Both the position numbers and the translations under genes were made by a program. Under the pieces are notes generated by a model that worked only from the letters and a program-made list of their open reading frames with translations, had not been told where the DNA came from and ran no database searches. A DNA stretch of 64,000 bases. It comes from Drosophila miranda. Lineage: Eukaryota > Arthropoda > Insecta > Diptera > Drosophilidae. Position 1 is the first letter of the stretch. Each line of letters starts with the position of its first letter. Where the stretch lies: assembly GCF_003369915.1 (NCBI RefSeq), contig NC_046673.1, positions 24,729,718-24,793,717 on the forward strand, in the 5' to 3' direction. Shown here one piece after another: positions 1-11,011 of the stretch.

Positions 1-936
1 TGGCCACAACCCACTCACCCACAAGGTAAGCATCCAAGCTCCCCAACCCCCAGTCCCCAGTCCAATCCACAATATATAAGCATCGGCAGCCCCTTGGAAA
101 TGCTTACGCACTTACGCGAAGTCCGTTCATTCACACCAAGATCTCTGATCTACGCTATGCCATGCGATTGCCATTCATTGTCGTGGCTTTTCATTCAATG
201 CGGAATTTTCATTGTCCCCCTCCGTCTCCATCACCAGTGGCCACCAGTGGCGCAGTGGCCCACTTTCTCGGCACGCACTTGGCTTAGCAGATTAGACTTT
301 AGGCTCCCAGCCGCAGCCGCAGCCCCAGCCCCAGCCCCAGCCCCAGCCCCAGCCCCAGCCCCAGCCCCAGCCCCAGTCCATGCCCCAGTCCAGCCACCAG
401 CCCCTCATAGCTCGCGTGTGGTTGCTTTGCTGGTAATCAGCAACCACCAGCGATTATCAGCTGGCAGTTGTGGCACGCTCCTACTAATCACAATCTCCCT
501 TTCCCCTCTACTTGATTCGCTTTACAGAGATGTAGAATTGAATGGCTACACCATACCGGCCGGCTCCCATGTCATTCCCTTGATCAACAGTGTCCACATG
601 GACCCCAATCTGTGGGAGAAGCCCGAGGAGTTCCGCCCCTCGCGGTTCATCGACACAGAGGGCAAGGTGCGCAAGCCAGAGTACTTCATACCGTTCGGAG
701 TCGGACGGCGGATGTGCCTGGGCGATGTTCTGGCCAAGATGGAGCTTTTCCTGTTTTTCGCCTCGTTCATGCACTGTTTCGACATTGCCCTGCCCGAGGG
801 CCAGCCGCTGCCCAGTCTCAAGGGCAACGTGGGGGCCACCATCACGCCGGAGGCATTCAAAGTGTGCCTCAAGCGTCGCCCCCTGGCACCCACTGCCACC
901 GATCCCCACCATATGCGCAACGTAGGCTCCAACTGA
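1..936 (+). CDS. Cyp18a1: Cyp18a1, 3' part: ecdysteroid 26-hydroxylase (cytochrome P450), partial at the 5' end
   Basis: The coding exons visible are 1-25 (cut by the window edge) and 528-936, joined across a 501 bp intron (donor after base 25, AG|A at 527/528). The join restores an AGA codon and reads ATTHSPTRDVELNGY. The last exon holds the P450 C-terminal signatures: the PEEFRPSRF motif, the haem loop FGVGRRMCLG with the cysteine thiolate ligand, and a meander/L-helix region. It ends at TGA 934-936. CYP18A1 is known to hydroxylate and inactivate 20-hydroxyecdysone at C26 in the endoplasmic reticulum. The wording of this exon matches my memory of fly Cyp18a1 closely, and its tail-to-tail position next to phantom fits the known fly arrangement. 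The N-terminal two thirds, including the I-helix and ExxR, lie outside the window. Confidence 0.92.
   Translation, partial: WPQPTHPQGKHPSSPTPSPQSNPQYISIGSPLEMLTHLREVRSFTPRSLIYAMPCDCHSLSWLFIQCGIFIVPLRLHHQWPPVAQWPTFSARTWLSRLDFRLPAAAAAPAPAPAPAPAPAPAPAPVHAPVQPPAPHSSRVVALLVISNHQRLSAGSCGTLLLITISLSPLLDSLYRDVELNGYTIPAGSHVIPLINSVHMDPNLWEKPEEFRPSRFIDTEGKVRKPEYFIPFGVGRRMCLGDVLAKMELFLFFASFMHCFDIALPEGQPLPSLKGNVGATITPEAFKVCLKRRPLAPTATDPHHMRNVGSN
308..376. repeat. CAGCCC hexamer microsatellite in the last Cyp18a1 intron
   Basis: About ten tandem CAGCCC units, with CAGCCG variants at the left end. They sit in the intron between bases 26 and 527. The repeat gives a long alanine/proline open frame that is not coding. 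Confidence 0.9.
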
Positions 937-1222
937 TTGGGCGCGCGATCTGGATCGGCTTGGATCGGCCTGGATGAAGAGCACGGTTTTGTTCCTATAT
1001 AAAAAAAACCACAAAACACACACTCACAAAACGCAAAAGCAAAAGCAAATGCCACCCACGAGAAGCACGTTAAGCCGCTTCCATCGATGACTATAGCTAT
1101 TGCCGTATAAATTAGCTAGTAATCTGTCTTCACGACGTGACCCGCCTCCCCCGTGTGGCAGGAAGCCACTCGAAGGATCCTCGCGTGTCCATGCAGAAGA
1201 GAAGGAAGGCGCCAAGTGCCCG

Positions 1223-1259
1223 GATGCCCTGATGCCCTGATGCCCTGATGCCCTGATGC
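1223..1259. repeat. GATGCCCT octamer tandem repeat
   Basis: Four perfect GATGCCCT copies (1223-1254) followed by a partial copy, in the Cyp18a1 3' UTR region. Confidence 0.9.
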
Positions 1260-1383
1260 ACCCACCATCAGATCGACGACTGCAACCAATTCTATTCTTT
1301 CACCCCCAAGAAGCTGTGTTCAATTAATTGTAATTCTACCCCCTAATGAATACCTTAGTTACGATCCACTATCGTTAATGTTT

Positions 1384-1435
1384 TTTTATTATTATTATTA
1401 ATTAATATTAATTAATATTATTATTATTATTATTT
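1384..1435. repeat. ATT-rich microsatellite
   Basis: Interrupted (ATT)n and (TTAA)n run in the Cyp18a1 3' flank. Confidence 0.85.
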
Positions 1436-1613
1436 GTATGCTATTGCTATTGCTATGTTTTGCTGTCGTCCAGCTGGCTTCGGCAACCTTAGCTGATGGG
1501 TTAGCTAAGGTTCTTGTTTATTTCATAGCATTAGTCCTAGCTTAATGTCCAAACAACAAAACAAACTGTGGTTTAGTCTTACAAGCTCACAACAAAATAG
1601 GAAACAAATCGAA

Positions 1614-1628
1614 AATAAATCAAATAAA
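1614..1628 (+). terminator. Candidate poly(A) signals of Cyp18a1
   Basis: Two AATAAA hexamers (1614-1619 and 1623-1628) lie about 680 bp after the Cyp18a1 stop. They are the first strong tandem pair on this strand. Use of either site is inferred. Confidence 0.5.
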
Positions 1629-1913
1629 ATACAATTATACTATAAACAATTTGATCTTTCAATGAAAGCTGAGAAGAAACACAGAAGCTTTAACCTTTTC
1701 AAAAGAGGCTAACAAAAGCCATTATTCGGTCCTGAAACGTTCTGTGTGCTCACAACAGAACACAGATCGGAAACTATTGGAAAATGGGAGGAAAAGTAAA
1801 ACGGAAAATTCGACGAAAATTTCCCATCCCTGAGTAACATTCTTTATCCTTACTAAGCATATTCTTCTGTGATAATAATTGAATTTTTAGCAAGCAAAAC
1901 AAAGCGTCTCTGT

Positions 1914-1919
1914 TTTATT
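1914..1919 (-). terminator. Candidate poly(A) signal of phantom
   Basis: TTTATT on the + strand reads AATAAA on the minus strand, about 350 bp downstream of the phantom stop. Inferred from sequence only. Confidence 0.35.
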
Positions 1920-2271
1920 TTAATATTAAAATATGCAATGTTAAAAATCCCAACTCCCCAAATTTGCGGACACCAATTCGTGAACAACATTCGGGAATAG
2001 CCCCATTAGTAGAATATTCATACATTTTGTATTCTTTCCCATAGCATTGTATCCCTAGAGCATTTAATTCTGCTGTGCGGCCATTCCAAGGGAATGATGA
2101 TTGTTCCGTGGTTTCTTATAGTATTTTAATGAAAACAAAACATTGATAAAGAAGGATAACTTCACCAATTAGCAAATATATTTCAAAAGATTCTAATTAC
2201 AAAAAAAACACACTTATATGTATGCATAAAAGGGAAAAAGAGCCATCACTCCATCTCATTCTCGCCTAGCC

Positions 2272-4584
2272 CTAGGCCTGCACCAGTGGCTGCTCCTCCA
2301 CTTGCAATTCCATGGGCGGAAGCTTCGTGAAGCGCAGCTTGTAGGGAGCGGGTGCCAAGGTGATGCCGCACTCGCCTTCCATGTCCGCATCGCAGCCGGG
2401 GACCATCTCCACGTGAAAGCGTCTCAGGATGCGACCAGCGAAAAGGGTTAGCATCATGCGAGCCAGCTCATCGCCAGGACACATGCGCTTGCCCGTCTGG
2501 AAGGGGACAAACTGGGGCGGCGCCGAGTAGTGTCCTTCGGCATTGAGAAAGCGATCCGGACGGAACTGCTCCGGCTCCGGCCACACCGCCGGGTCCATGT
2601 GAATGGCCCACTGAAGTGAGACGATCATGCTGCCGGCCGCGATCCGGTACTTTCCCACAGTGAAGTCCCGCTCGGCTCCGTGCGGAATGCCTAGCGGCAC
2701 CACGCTGCGTATACGCTGCACCTCCGAGATACAGGCCCGGAGGAAGGCCAGCGGCTGCAGCTCCTCCAGTGTGGGCGTGGCACTTAGGGGAAGGAGCAGC
2801 TCGTGCAGACGGCGCTGGGAGCTCTGCTCGCGGGCCATGTAGAGCAGGAACCAGCGGAGCGTGGCGAGGGAGGTGTCCACACCGGCGCCGAAGAGGTCGG
2901 CGAGGAGATGGCGCAGCTGCTCGTCGCAGTATAGCTCCGAAAAGGGCACTCGGTTGATAAGAAAATGCTCCAGGATACAAGTAGGTTCATACACGTCGTC
3001 GTCGTCGTCCTCCTCCTCCTCCTCCTTCTGATCCTCTTCTTGCTCTGGGCCTTGCTTCTGTTCATGCTCGGTGACCCGGTCCCCTACTTGCTTCTGTTCT
3101 GCGTGCTGATTCGGATCTTGATCTTCCTTCTTTGCTGGGACTTGTTCATGGGGCACTTCTTGTGCTGCTGCTGCTACTTGCCTCTCCCCTTTTTGTTCTG
3201 TGCTCTGCTGCAGACTCTGCTCCGATTCAGATTCAGGCTCTGGATCCTGCTGTAGGTCCTGCTGTGGATACTGCTGTATATCCTGCTGCTGTTGGCGCTG
3301 GCGCTGCTTCTCCTGATATTGCTCTTGCAGCTCCTTAAGCTTATTCTCGCAACTCTCGACGATGCGGTCGTAGATGGCGTGCGTCCTGGACTTGCCTTCC
3401 ATCAAGAAGCATATGTTGCGCCGATTCCACGGCAGGCGTCGCAGCCAGGGCAGGAAGTTGACCACGCCCGAGACGCCGATCAGCTTGACCCCCTCCTCCT
3501 GCAGTCGTTGCAGGTACAGCCAATCGGCGTCCTGCCGCTCGTAGGTGACACCGAAGACCAGATCGTTGATGATATTCCCAAGCGTGTGCTGGAGGGCGGG
3601 CACCGGGTCGAACTCCGACGAAGGACTCACATCCGCATCCGTTTCGTACAGCTTTGATGGAGAATGTGGCGCAGGCAGAGGCAGAGGCAGAGGCAGAAAG
3701 CGAACGGGAAAGAAGAAACGAATGAAGGAATAAACAAATGGAAAGCGGGAGAAGCAAAAAAGCACGCAAGAAATTAGCAAGTGATAGCCACAGCAGAAAG
3801 TGAATATCCACTCATTCATTCTTTTGGCATTCACATTTACACATTCCCCGTCGAATGAACACACAACACAGAATAATTGATCGATCTCACTGTGCCCAGG
3901 GGAAGGACCTGGACATTCGCCTTCTACATTCGAGGAACTGGCCGCTTAGTCACTCTTAGGCTTAGGCACTCACCTGCACACACTCGTCCACACCCCTCCC
4001 GATCCGCTGCTCGAGACGGCTTCGCGTCTCTCCCGGTCGCCGCGTCATCCCCAATGCCTTCAGCCAATCGATAAGCTCTCGACGCTGATGTTTCCAAATG
4101 GGACCCGCGGCGCAGATGATGCCTGCAGAACAGTCAGACGTTGGTCAGAGTCAAGCGCAAGGCAGATGTTCATATCCATATCCTTACCATATCCGCCCAT
4201 GATGCCGTGTGTGAGGTAGAGCGGCGCCCGAGCCGCCATCACCTCGTGGCGGAAGAACTCCCGGACCAGGGTCACGTCCGAGAGTATCACTGCCTTCACG
4301 CTGCCCATGCGCAGTTGATAGATGCCCCCGTAGCGGCGGGCCAAAGCCTGCAGCGATTTGTGGGGTGCCCGGCGGCTTAGGAAGGGCAGGTAGCCCAGCC
4401 ACGGCAGACCCCATGGCCCTGGGGGCGGACGTCCCAGTACTCTGTCGTACTGGTGGTCGCACAGCCAGAGGATGATCAGGATAAGCAGCCCGGGCACCAC
4501 CAGCAGGCAAAAACTGTGTCCTGACAGGGGCAACCAGTCGAAGACGGAGGCGGAGGCGGAGGCGGTGGCGAAGGAGGCCGACAT
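2272..4584 (-). CDS. phm: phantom (Cyp306a1): ecdysteroid 25-hydroxylase, cytochrome P450
   Basis: Exons on the minus strand are 4584-4188, 4122-3974 and 3651-2272: 1926 nt, 641 residues. Splice sites are G|GTAAGG, CTGCAG|GC, CAG|GTGAGT and AAAG|CTG. The protein starts with a hydrophobic anchor (about residues 22-42), then the proline hinge PPPGPWGLPW. It contains the WKHQRR C-helix motif, the I-helix AGVDTS, the ExxR motif EVQR, the PEQFRPDRF motif and the haem loop FQTGKRMCPG (ligand Cys about 573). Phantom converts ketodiol to ketotriol in the ER of prothoracic gland and ovary during ecdysone synthesis. Oddity: residues about 287-402 form an acidic/glutamine-rich insertion between the G and I helices, so the protein is longer than the roughly 500-570 residues usual for the family. 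The frame stays open through it, so it should be translated. Neighbour: Cyp18a1, which degrades the hormone, lies tail-to-tail. Confidence 0.94.
2976..3345 (-). repeat. Low-complexity acidic/glutamine insertion inside the phantom coding region
   Basis: An in-frame stretch of about 115-120 codons rich in Gln, Glu, Lys and Asp. It includes QQQQ, EEEEE and DDDDD runs made from CTG/CTC/GTC repeats on the + strand. It lies between the conserved KLKELQ and PTCILEHFL segments of the P450 fold. Confidence 0.85.
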
Positions 4585-5902
4585 CGTGGATCACTTTTGT
4601 TTTCACTTGCTCTCCAACAGGAAGAGGTGGTTCAATCGTGGCGCTCAATCCCTCTCGAATCCAAGAAACGTCCAGTCGCCAGCAATGCTCATCATTTACT
4701 GGAATTTCTTTAGAATTTGAAACGAGTCTCGGCCAGAAATGCAAACGTCTGCGTCTGCGTCAGCAACGAGGAACAGAGGAACCAAAGAAACACAGAGGAG
4801 CGAAGGAAAGGAGGAACGGAGCAACGGAGAAACGGAGAAACCGGCGAAGGCCATCGCCGGCAACATCAGCAATATCTGACAATAACAAAACAGTCCGTCC
4901 AGAGTTCCGTTCGGGTTCGCTGCGGGATGGGCGGCGATAGAGAGGTTCGGCGGGCGGGATGTTATGGGATCTTCCAGGGAGCGAAAGTAAAATTTGAAAA
5001 TAAAATCAATGCTGGGAAATCAGATGCACATACATTACACCCAACAGATGTCGCACACACGCTGAATCGGATTCGAAATCGGATTTGGAATCGGAATCGG
5101 ACTATAGCGGCGGAAGTGATGATCTTTCCGGCTTAGATCTGCTAACAGAGGGTATTCAGCAGCCCTTCTGGCCTGGAGTAGACCGCCGGCCTTTACCTAC
5201 GATCATCTTCGGGTAGATCGGGTAGATCGGGTAGATATCGGATTTTCCCCAGTCCTCATGAGAACATGCATATAGATCGGACACACAGCACACACCTCAG
5301 GCAATCAGAGAGACAGACATACATAGGTTGTGTGTACAGATATATGCATATTAAGGCCGATTCGATTTGGAAAGATACATTATTCCATTGGCTGCGGCTG
5401 CCACTGTCACTGCTCCCTTTCCATCGGCCATCGTCTATTTCTGCGAAATTTGCGTTTTTGTTCTTTCGAATTTCTTGCTGCTGCTGAATTTATTACCTTT
5501 TCGCCGCCTACCAGCGAGATCTTCAAGGGCATTCATCAGAAGATTTGAAAATGCCCACTGAAATGATTGCCTCAAGAGTGTCCGCAAGGGTTTCTTTCTG
5601 GACGTTATGCTGTTTCCTCAATGTCATGACGGGATTTTCCCTGCGAAAATTCGAGAACCTGTTACGGTTGCGGAATGCATAGATGAATGCAACGCGACGC
5701 TCGATCGATCCCTTGGGATCCCTGGAGCGGCAGGGATTTCCAGAATCCAGAACTGAGTCATGGCAGGCCGACAATGGGAGATGGAGCTATGCAAGTGGAG
5801 TTGACTGGAGTCAGCAAACAAGTTCAGGGCCAATGGCATGCGCTAAAATAGACCCGCAGGCCATTGACTCCTCCTCGCCATGCGACCGGCACAAAGGACC
5901 GA

Positions 5903-5929
5903 CAGCAGCAGCAGCAGCAGCAGCAGCAG
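5903..5929. repeat. (CAG)9 microsatellite
   Basis: Nine perfect CAG units in the phantom upstream region. Confidence 0.9.
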
Positions 5930-8900
5930 TAACAAGATGTACGACCGCCATGGCAACGACTCTGGAGCTCCATTTCCAGCTCAGATACAGCTTTAGCATT
6001 TAACTTTGAAGTTACCTTTACATTTTAATGACCCGCCGGCAGTGGCAGTGGCAGTGGCAGTTGCAGTGGCAACAGCCCCAACAGTCTGCCCTGCCAATGA
6101 ACCGCAACTGCAACTGCCGCTGCATCTCTCGGCAAAGGGCCAGCCTGCTACAGAGGAGCATCGGGACAGCAGATGGAACTTGGCAGGGTGCGAGGGCGAG
6201 TGCGAGTGCGAATGCGGCAGTCGCCGAACCTTTTTATTGTTGCTGTCCAGAGCAGAGCAGCCTCTTGCAACCAATCTAGACACTCAATGCTCCTGAGGCC
6301 CAAAGGCGAGTTCAACAGACGACAAGATCATTGGCCTGCCAGGGCAATATCCTATCGAAAGGACATGAACCTGAGCGACGACCGACGAGCGGATGCTGGC
6401 TGTCAACGCCGCCTATACAGGGCCCCCGCACCCGCACCAGCCCCAGCCCCCCTCCTCTGACTTATTTTTAAACCTTTTCGCAATCGTTGGCCTGCCAAGT
6501 GGCCGAGTGGCCAAGTGGTACGAGTATGTGATCGCGCGTCTGGTCAATAAACCCAGTGGCAATGGTGGCACCCGAGGATGGTTCTAGCAGATGAATAAGA
6601 GAATGGAGATTGGATTGGAAATAGGAATGGGAATGGAAATGGGAATGGAGAGGGCTCATGCTGATTGCTGCGCAAGACGCAGTTCCCTCCGCCCCACCCT
6701 CCACTGGGCATGACTTGCACTTGCACTGATACAATATTGCGTCTAATCAGCGGATCGCACACGAAATTTTGGGATGGTATTGGAAATGGAATTGGAATTG
6801 GAATTGGAACTGGAATCGGGGGCAGCTATGGATGTGGGTACGGGTATGGTCGGACCCTACAGCTCACGTGGCGTGTATTCGCGTTCCCTTATCATTTCCA
6901 AATAGAGACAGACGGACACACATTGAAATATATACTCGTATATTTCGTAAAGCTATTTTTATTACAGTTGCAACAGATTATTGATATGAGGTACGGGACA
7001 CTCAGCTCGACTCTCTGAATGGCGGATAGATGGCCAGGCCACACCTCCATCTCCATCTCCACCTCCACCACCACCTCTACCTCTGGCCTTGTTCCTGCTT
7101 CCCCTCTGCGCTTCCACTGTTTGCTTTGTGCTTTCGAAAGAGTCCAGCGCACATCCAGCCCCAAGCCGTACCCCATGCCAAACCATCCATTGACCACTCC
7201 ACTCCGCTCCACTCCGCTTCGGGGAAAATGTGTCAAGGTAGTTTGCGTGCTTTATTTTTTAACCCAATTTTCACACTGCGCTCTCGCTGGTGATGTTTAT
7301 GCCCGAGTGTAAACATCTCGTGTGCCTGTTCATGTGAATGTGCCTGTGTGTTTGATTGGCTTTTTTGTGGCGTTGCTGCTGATATTGCCGCTTCTAGTAT
7401 GTCGAGCTATTTTGTATATGGCACACAACCTGCGAGCGGAATGGAATGGTACGAGTAATTCAAGCTACCCCCTAAAAAATGTGCTGCGTCCGATCATTTT
7501 GCGCCATTAATGGAGCATCTCCAAGGTTGAGCCCCAGAACCAGAACCGCAAGACTCATTCCAGAGTGCCCTTTCACCGGCTGTCAGCTATTTCCCACTCG
7601 GATTCCCACACACCCAGAGAAATAAAGTGCCCTGAGAATTCAATATTTACGCCATGCTATTTTCACCGAGAACGGATATTGTCAAAAGGTAAACTAATTT
7701 CACTTACATTTTGACACTAATATACGATCGAAATAAATTGAATTGAATATATTAAAGTGTTTTATACTTAGATTCGACTATTTGAATTCTATTTATTTTC
7801 TTTAGATTTGTATTGAAAAACCAAATATTTAATTGAAATACGGATGGATGGGTGTGTTTCCCCTTTCTAGTATTCCAGTTTTTTCTCTGAGTGTAGCTGA
7901 CAGCTAATTTGTCCCTATGCCATGCCATTGTGGAATTTGTCGAGCTGGACGAAATAAAAAAAAGACACCGCCATATATGTACACACGTCCACACGGCGGG
8001 GATAAAGTCCGATCCCGTCCACCAGCCTGTAGACCAACAGACCCACACATGACCCAAAAGAGTGTGCGCTGGAAAGCTCCTACTCCTCCCCCCACCCCTG
8101 CGACAGATCCTCCTCCACCTCCATCAGACGTACGTACATATGTACATGGGGTGTCCAATTGCCTAATTAGTCGCTTGGGATTGCTTTATGTTTTTTGTGT
8201 GTTTGTATGTATGTGTGCTGTGACGACTTGTGATTTGTGTGTGTCTGTGTATTCGAGCTGCGCGGCTCCAGTGTTGGCGCTCGTTTGTTTGTACAAAGTG
8301 GATGTGATTGGCGTACGAAATCAAATACAAATTTTACAGATACCTTGACATCTTTCATAGACCAAGCGAGCGTTCATTTAACCCCTCAAACACAGCGCAA
8401 TAGCAATAGAAATAGCAACAGCAGCAGTCGTCACAGTCACAGTCACAGCCAAAAGAACGTGCCAGTAGATTCCAGTAGCTGCCAGAATCTAAGAACAGCA
8501 GCACCAACAGCAGCACCAACAGCAGCAGCAGCGGCAATACAATTAAAATAATTTACATTTGGTCACATTTTCATTTCATTCTCGATTTCAACGGCCACAG
8601 CCGCAGCCGCAGCCACTGCTACAGCTACAGCCCCAGCCTCAGCCACAGTCTCAGCCGTAGCTCAGGTCTTTTAGCCGGACTTAGAAGTATCACCCAGTCA
8701 GAGGGTACCATGGGCATGACCAGACACACAGAGGGGAGAGCAGAGGAGGGAAGAGTAGATTAGTGATGATGGAGGGACAACTGTCCCTCTTCGTTTCCCC
8801 ATTTCCTTCCCACTTCAAGGCCCCACATCCCATCGAATGTAGGGTATGGATGGGTCGAGTCGTGGCCAAGTGTTCTTAGAGCCAGGTTCTTGGGTGTCTA

Positions 8901-8939
8901 GAGTTTTTGCGGGCTGCTAGAATTAGCATACAACATTTT

Positions 8940-8940
<1 letters not shown>

Positions 8941-8979
<39 letters not shown>
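8941..8979. repeat. (AGC)13 microsatellite
   Basis: Thirteen perfect AGC units, non-coding context. Confidence 0.95.
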
Positions 8980-8981
<2 letters not shown>

Positions 8982-9613
8982 GAGTTCTGTAAGGTCCGGA
9001 GACTGAGGCAGAGACAGGCCGCCGGTCCGGCTGTTGAAGTCTGAGCAGTAGCCAGCAGTTCAACGGCTTTTGAGCCATTTTAAGAGCAATGCACCCCACG
9101 GCTGCTGCGGCTGCTGCTGCTGCTGCTGTCGCTGGTAGCGGGTGGCCAATGGCCATAGATCAGTTGCTGCTACTGGCTCAAAACCGACCCGATCAAAAAC
9201 CTTGCGCATGAACGGATCCATGGACACACCAGCCCACAAGCCCACCGACCCACTAGTTGGCCGAGTCGGGGGCCTGGGCCCGGTCCAAAATCAAAAAATT
9301 TGTGAGCTCACGGAAATTTGTGTCCCCTGGCGGTTGAGTGTTGTTTTGCTTCTGTTTTCGTTTCTGTTCAGTTCAGTTTTTTTCGGTTTCTCATATGCAA
9401 GAAAATGCATTTCGAATGCAAAGTGGGGGCATTGGGAGGGGGATGGGGCGACGGGATCCGGCCGCGTGTCTAGCAGCCGGTTGCCGGTTGACAAATTGCC
9501 TCCTCAACTTGTTCTGACATTTTTATTTGAGAGATTTTGTTGCTGGCTCTACACACAAATGTGGCAACATTCTAATTAAGTTGCGCTCCACACATTGTTT
9601 CGACACCTGCCCA

Positions 9614-9616
<3 letters not shown>

Positions 9617-9660
<44 letters not shown>
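9617..9660. repeat. (CA)22 dinucleotide microsatellite
   Basis: 44 bp of uninterrupted CA, the longest dinucleotide run in the window. Confidence 0.97.
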
Positions 9661-9663
<3 letters not shown>

Positions 9664-10981
9664 GCCTGCCGCTCACAGATGCAAACAGTGGCTATGGCGA
9701 TCTAAAAGATACGCGTTCTGAGGCAACATCGGGGTGCGTTTTGGCGCCTTAATGAAGTCATCGCAAAGAATACTCGAATAAGCGCATGTGACTCTATCAA
9801 TGCGATCCAATATATGATTGCTGCGGGGATTTCTGAAATGTGATTTGTGATTTCTGATCGAAAGCGAAAGCGAAAGCGAAAGAAAAACCAGCCAGGGGGA
9901 AGTACATAGATCTTGGCCAGGGTCCAGTTTAAGCCATTAAGCCACATGGAAGTACATGGGAGTACTCTGATCGACACTGATACTGATCCCTCTGAACCAT
10001 TAGCAAAGCATCCCCACGGAGTAGTCCCAATCCCCTATCCCCAATCCCAGTCCCAGTCGTCAACCAGTCAGAGCTGATAGAGAGCAACAGTAACGTTTTA
10101 TGCTAATTCCAAGGTTCTGCATCGCTTGGGTCAACGAATCGAGTGGATGCCGCGTGCCGCGGCAAATCCAATCGAGAGCTGAATGGAACTGAATGGAATC
10201 GAAACTGAATCGAAGTATAATCGCTTATAACCAGCCCACTAATTATGGCATTTATCAATAGCTGATACCCAGATAGCCAGATACCAGATACCAGAGATAC
10301 TTAAAACAGAAACCAAAATACGAGTAGCAGTGGAATTGGAGACGAGCGATGATGACAACGAAGCAACAGAGACTGAGACAGAGCCGTGATTTCATTTCAT
10401 TTTTAGATTTCGATTTCAATTTCGATTTCCTATTGAAAGCGTTCATTGATCTTATGAGCTCTGCTCTGCCCTGTCTCTGCTCCATTGGCAGCTCGCTGGA
10501 GTTCTTGGATCTCTTCTCGGATGGGGCAGCCGGCAGCCAGCCACTAAAGCCACCTCTTACAACAAGAAATGAGAAATCCCCCAAGGTTGTAGCGTCATTG
10601 TGGCTCAGCAGAAAATTTATGGACATTTCCTACTGGGGCAGTGGAAAACATCCGAAGGTCAGTCGCGACGAGGGCAAGGGCAGGGCAGGGCACTGCCGGG
10701 CATTAGAAGATCGTGATGGAAAACTACCTACCCAACGCAGTCGCAGTCGCAGTCGCATCCAACCAATCGGATCGGATCGGATCTCTCTCGCGGATTACGC
10801 ACTCGCATAGCTTCTATAATAATAATATGATAATTTCGAAATTGTAAATATGACTCAGGCCTTGGACTAGGCATTGGATAATGCCAGTGCCAGTGCCAGG
10901 ATCGATCAGTCGATCGGTTGATCGATCGATCGATCTATCGTGCGAGCGACTTGCTGACTGACAAGCTCAATGAAACTCGCC

Positions 10982-11011
10982 GATTCTGATTCTGATTCTG
11001 ATTCTGATTCT
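10982..11011. repeat. (GATTCT)5 hexamer repeat
   Basis: Five perfect GATTCT units followed by a GACTGT variant. Confidence 0.95.

Larger units (their letters stand above)
937..2271. other. Convergent 3' regions of Cyp18a1 and phantom
   Basis: No coding frame is supported here. The stretch is AT-rich beyond 1300 and should hold the two facing 3' UTRs. Cyp18a1 has AATAAA signals at 1614 and 1623. Phantom has a minus-strand AATAAA (TTTATT on +) at 1914-1919. Two simple repeats are listed separately. Confidence 0.7.
4585..9000. other. Phantom upstream region; repeat-rich, no gene supported
   Basis: The phantom 5' UTR and promoter should lie just above 4584, but I see no clear TATA box. The rest has no convincing coding frame. 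Simple repeats seen: purine-rich GGAACGGAG-like tract 4760-4860, GAATCGGA-like repeats 5065-5105, GGGTAGATC x3 at 5211-5237, (CAG)9 at 5903-5929, GTGGCA at 6040-6070, GGAATG 6600-6655, GGAATT 6777-6815, CCATCT 7045-7080 and CAGTCA/CAGCCG at 8425-8660. Confidence 0.7.

Noticed and set aside
94-936. Long + strand frame starting upstream of the Cyp18a1 last exon
   Set aside because: The first 145 codons run through the intron and its CAGCCC repeat. Only the part after AG at 527 is P450 sequence.
9617-9660. CA array considered as a CRISPR-like or satellite array
   Set aside because: It is a plain dinucleotide microsatellite with no spacers.
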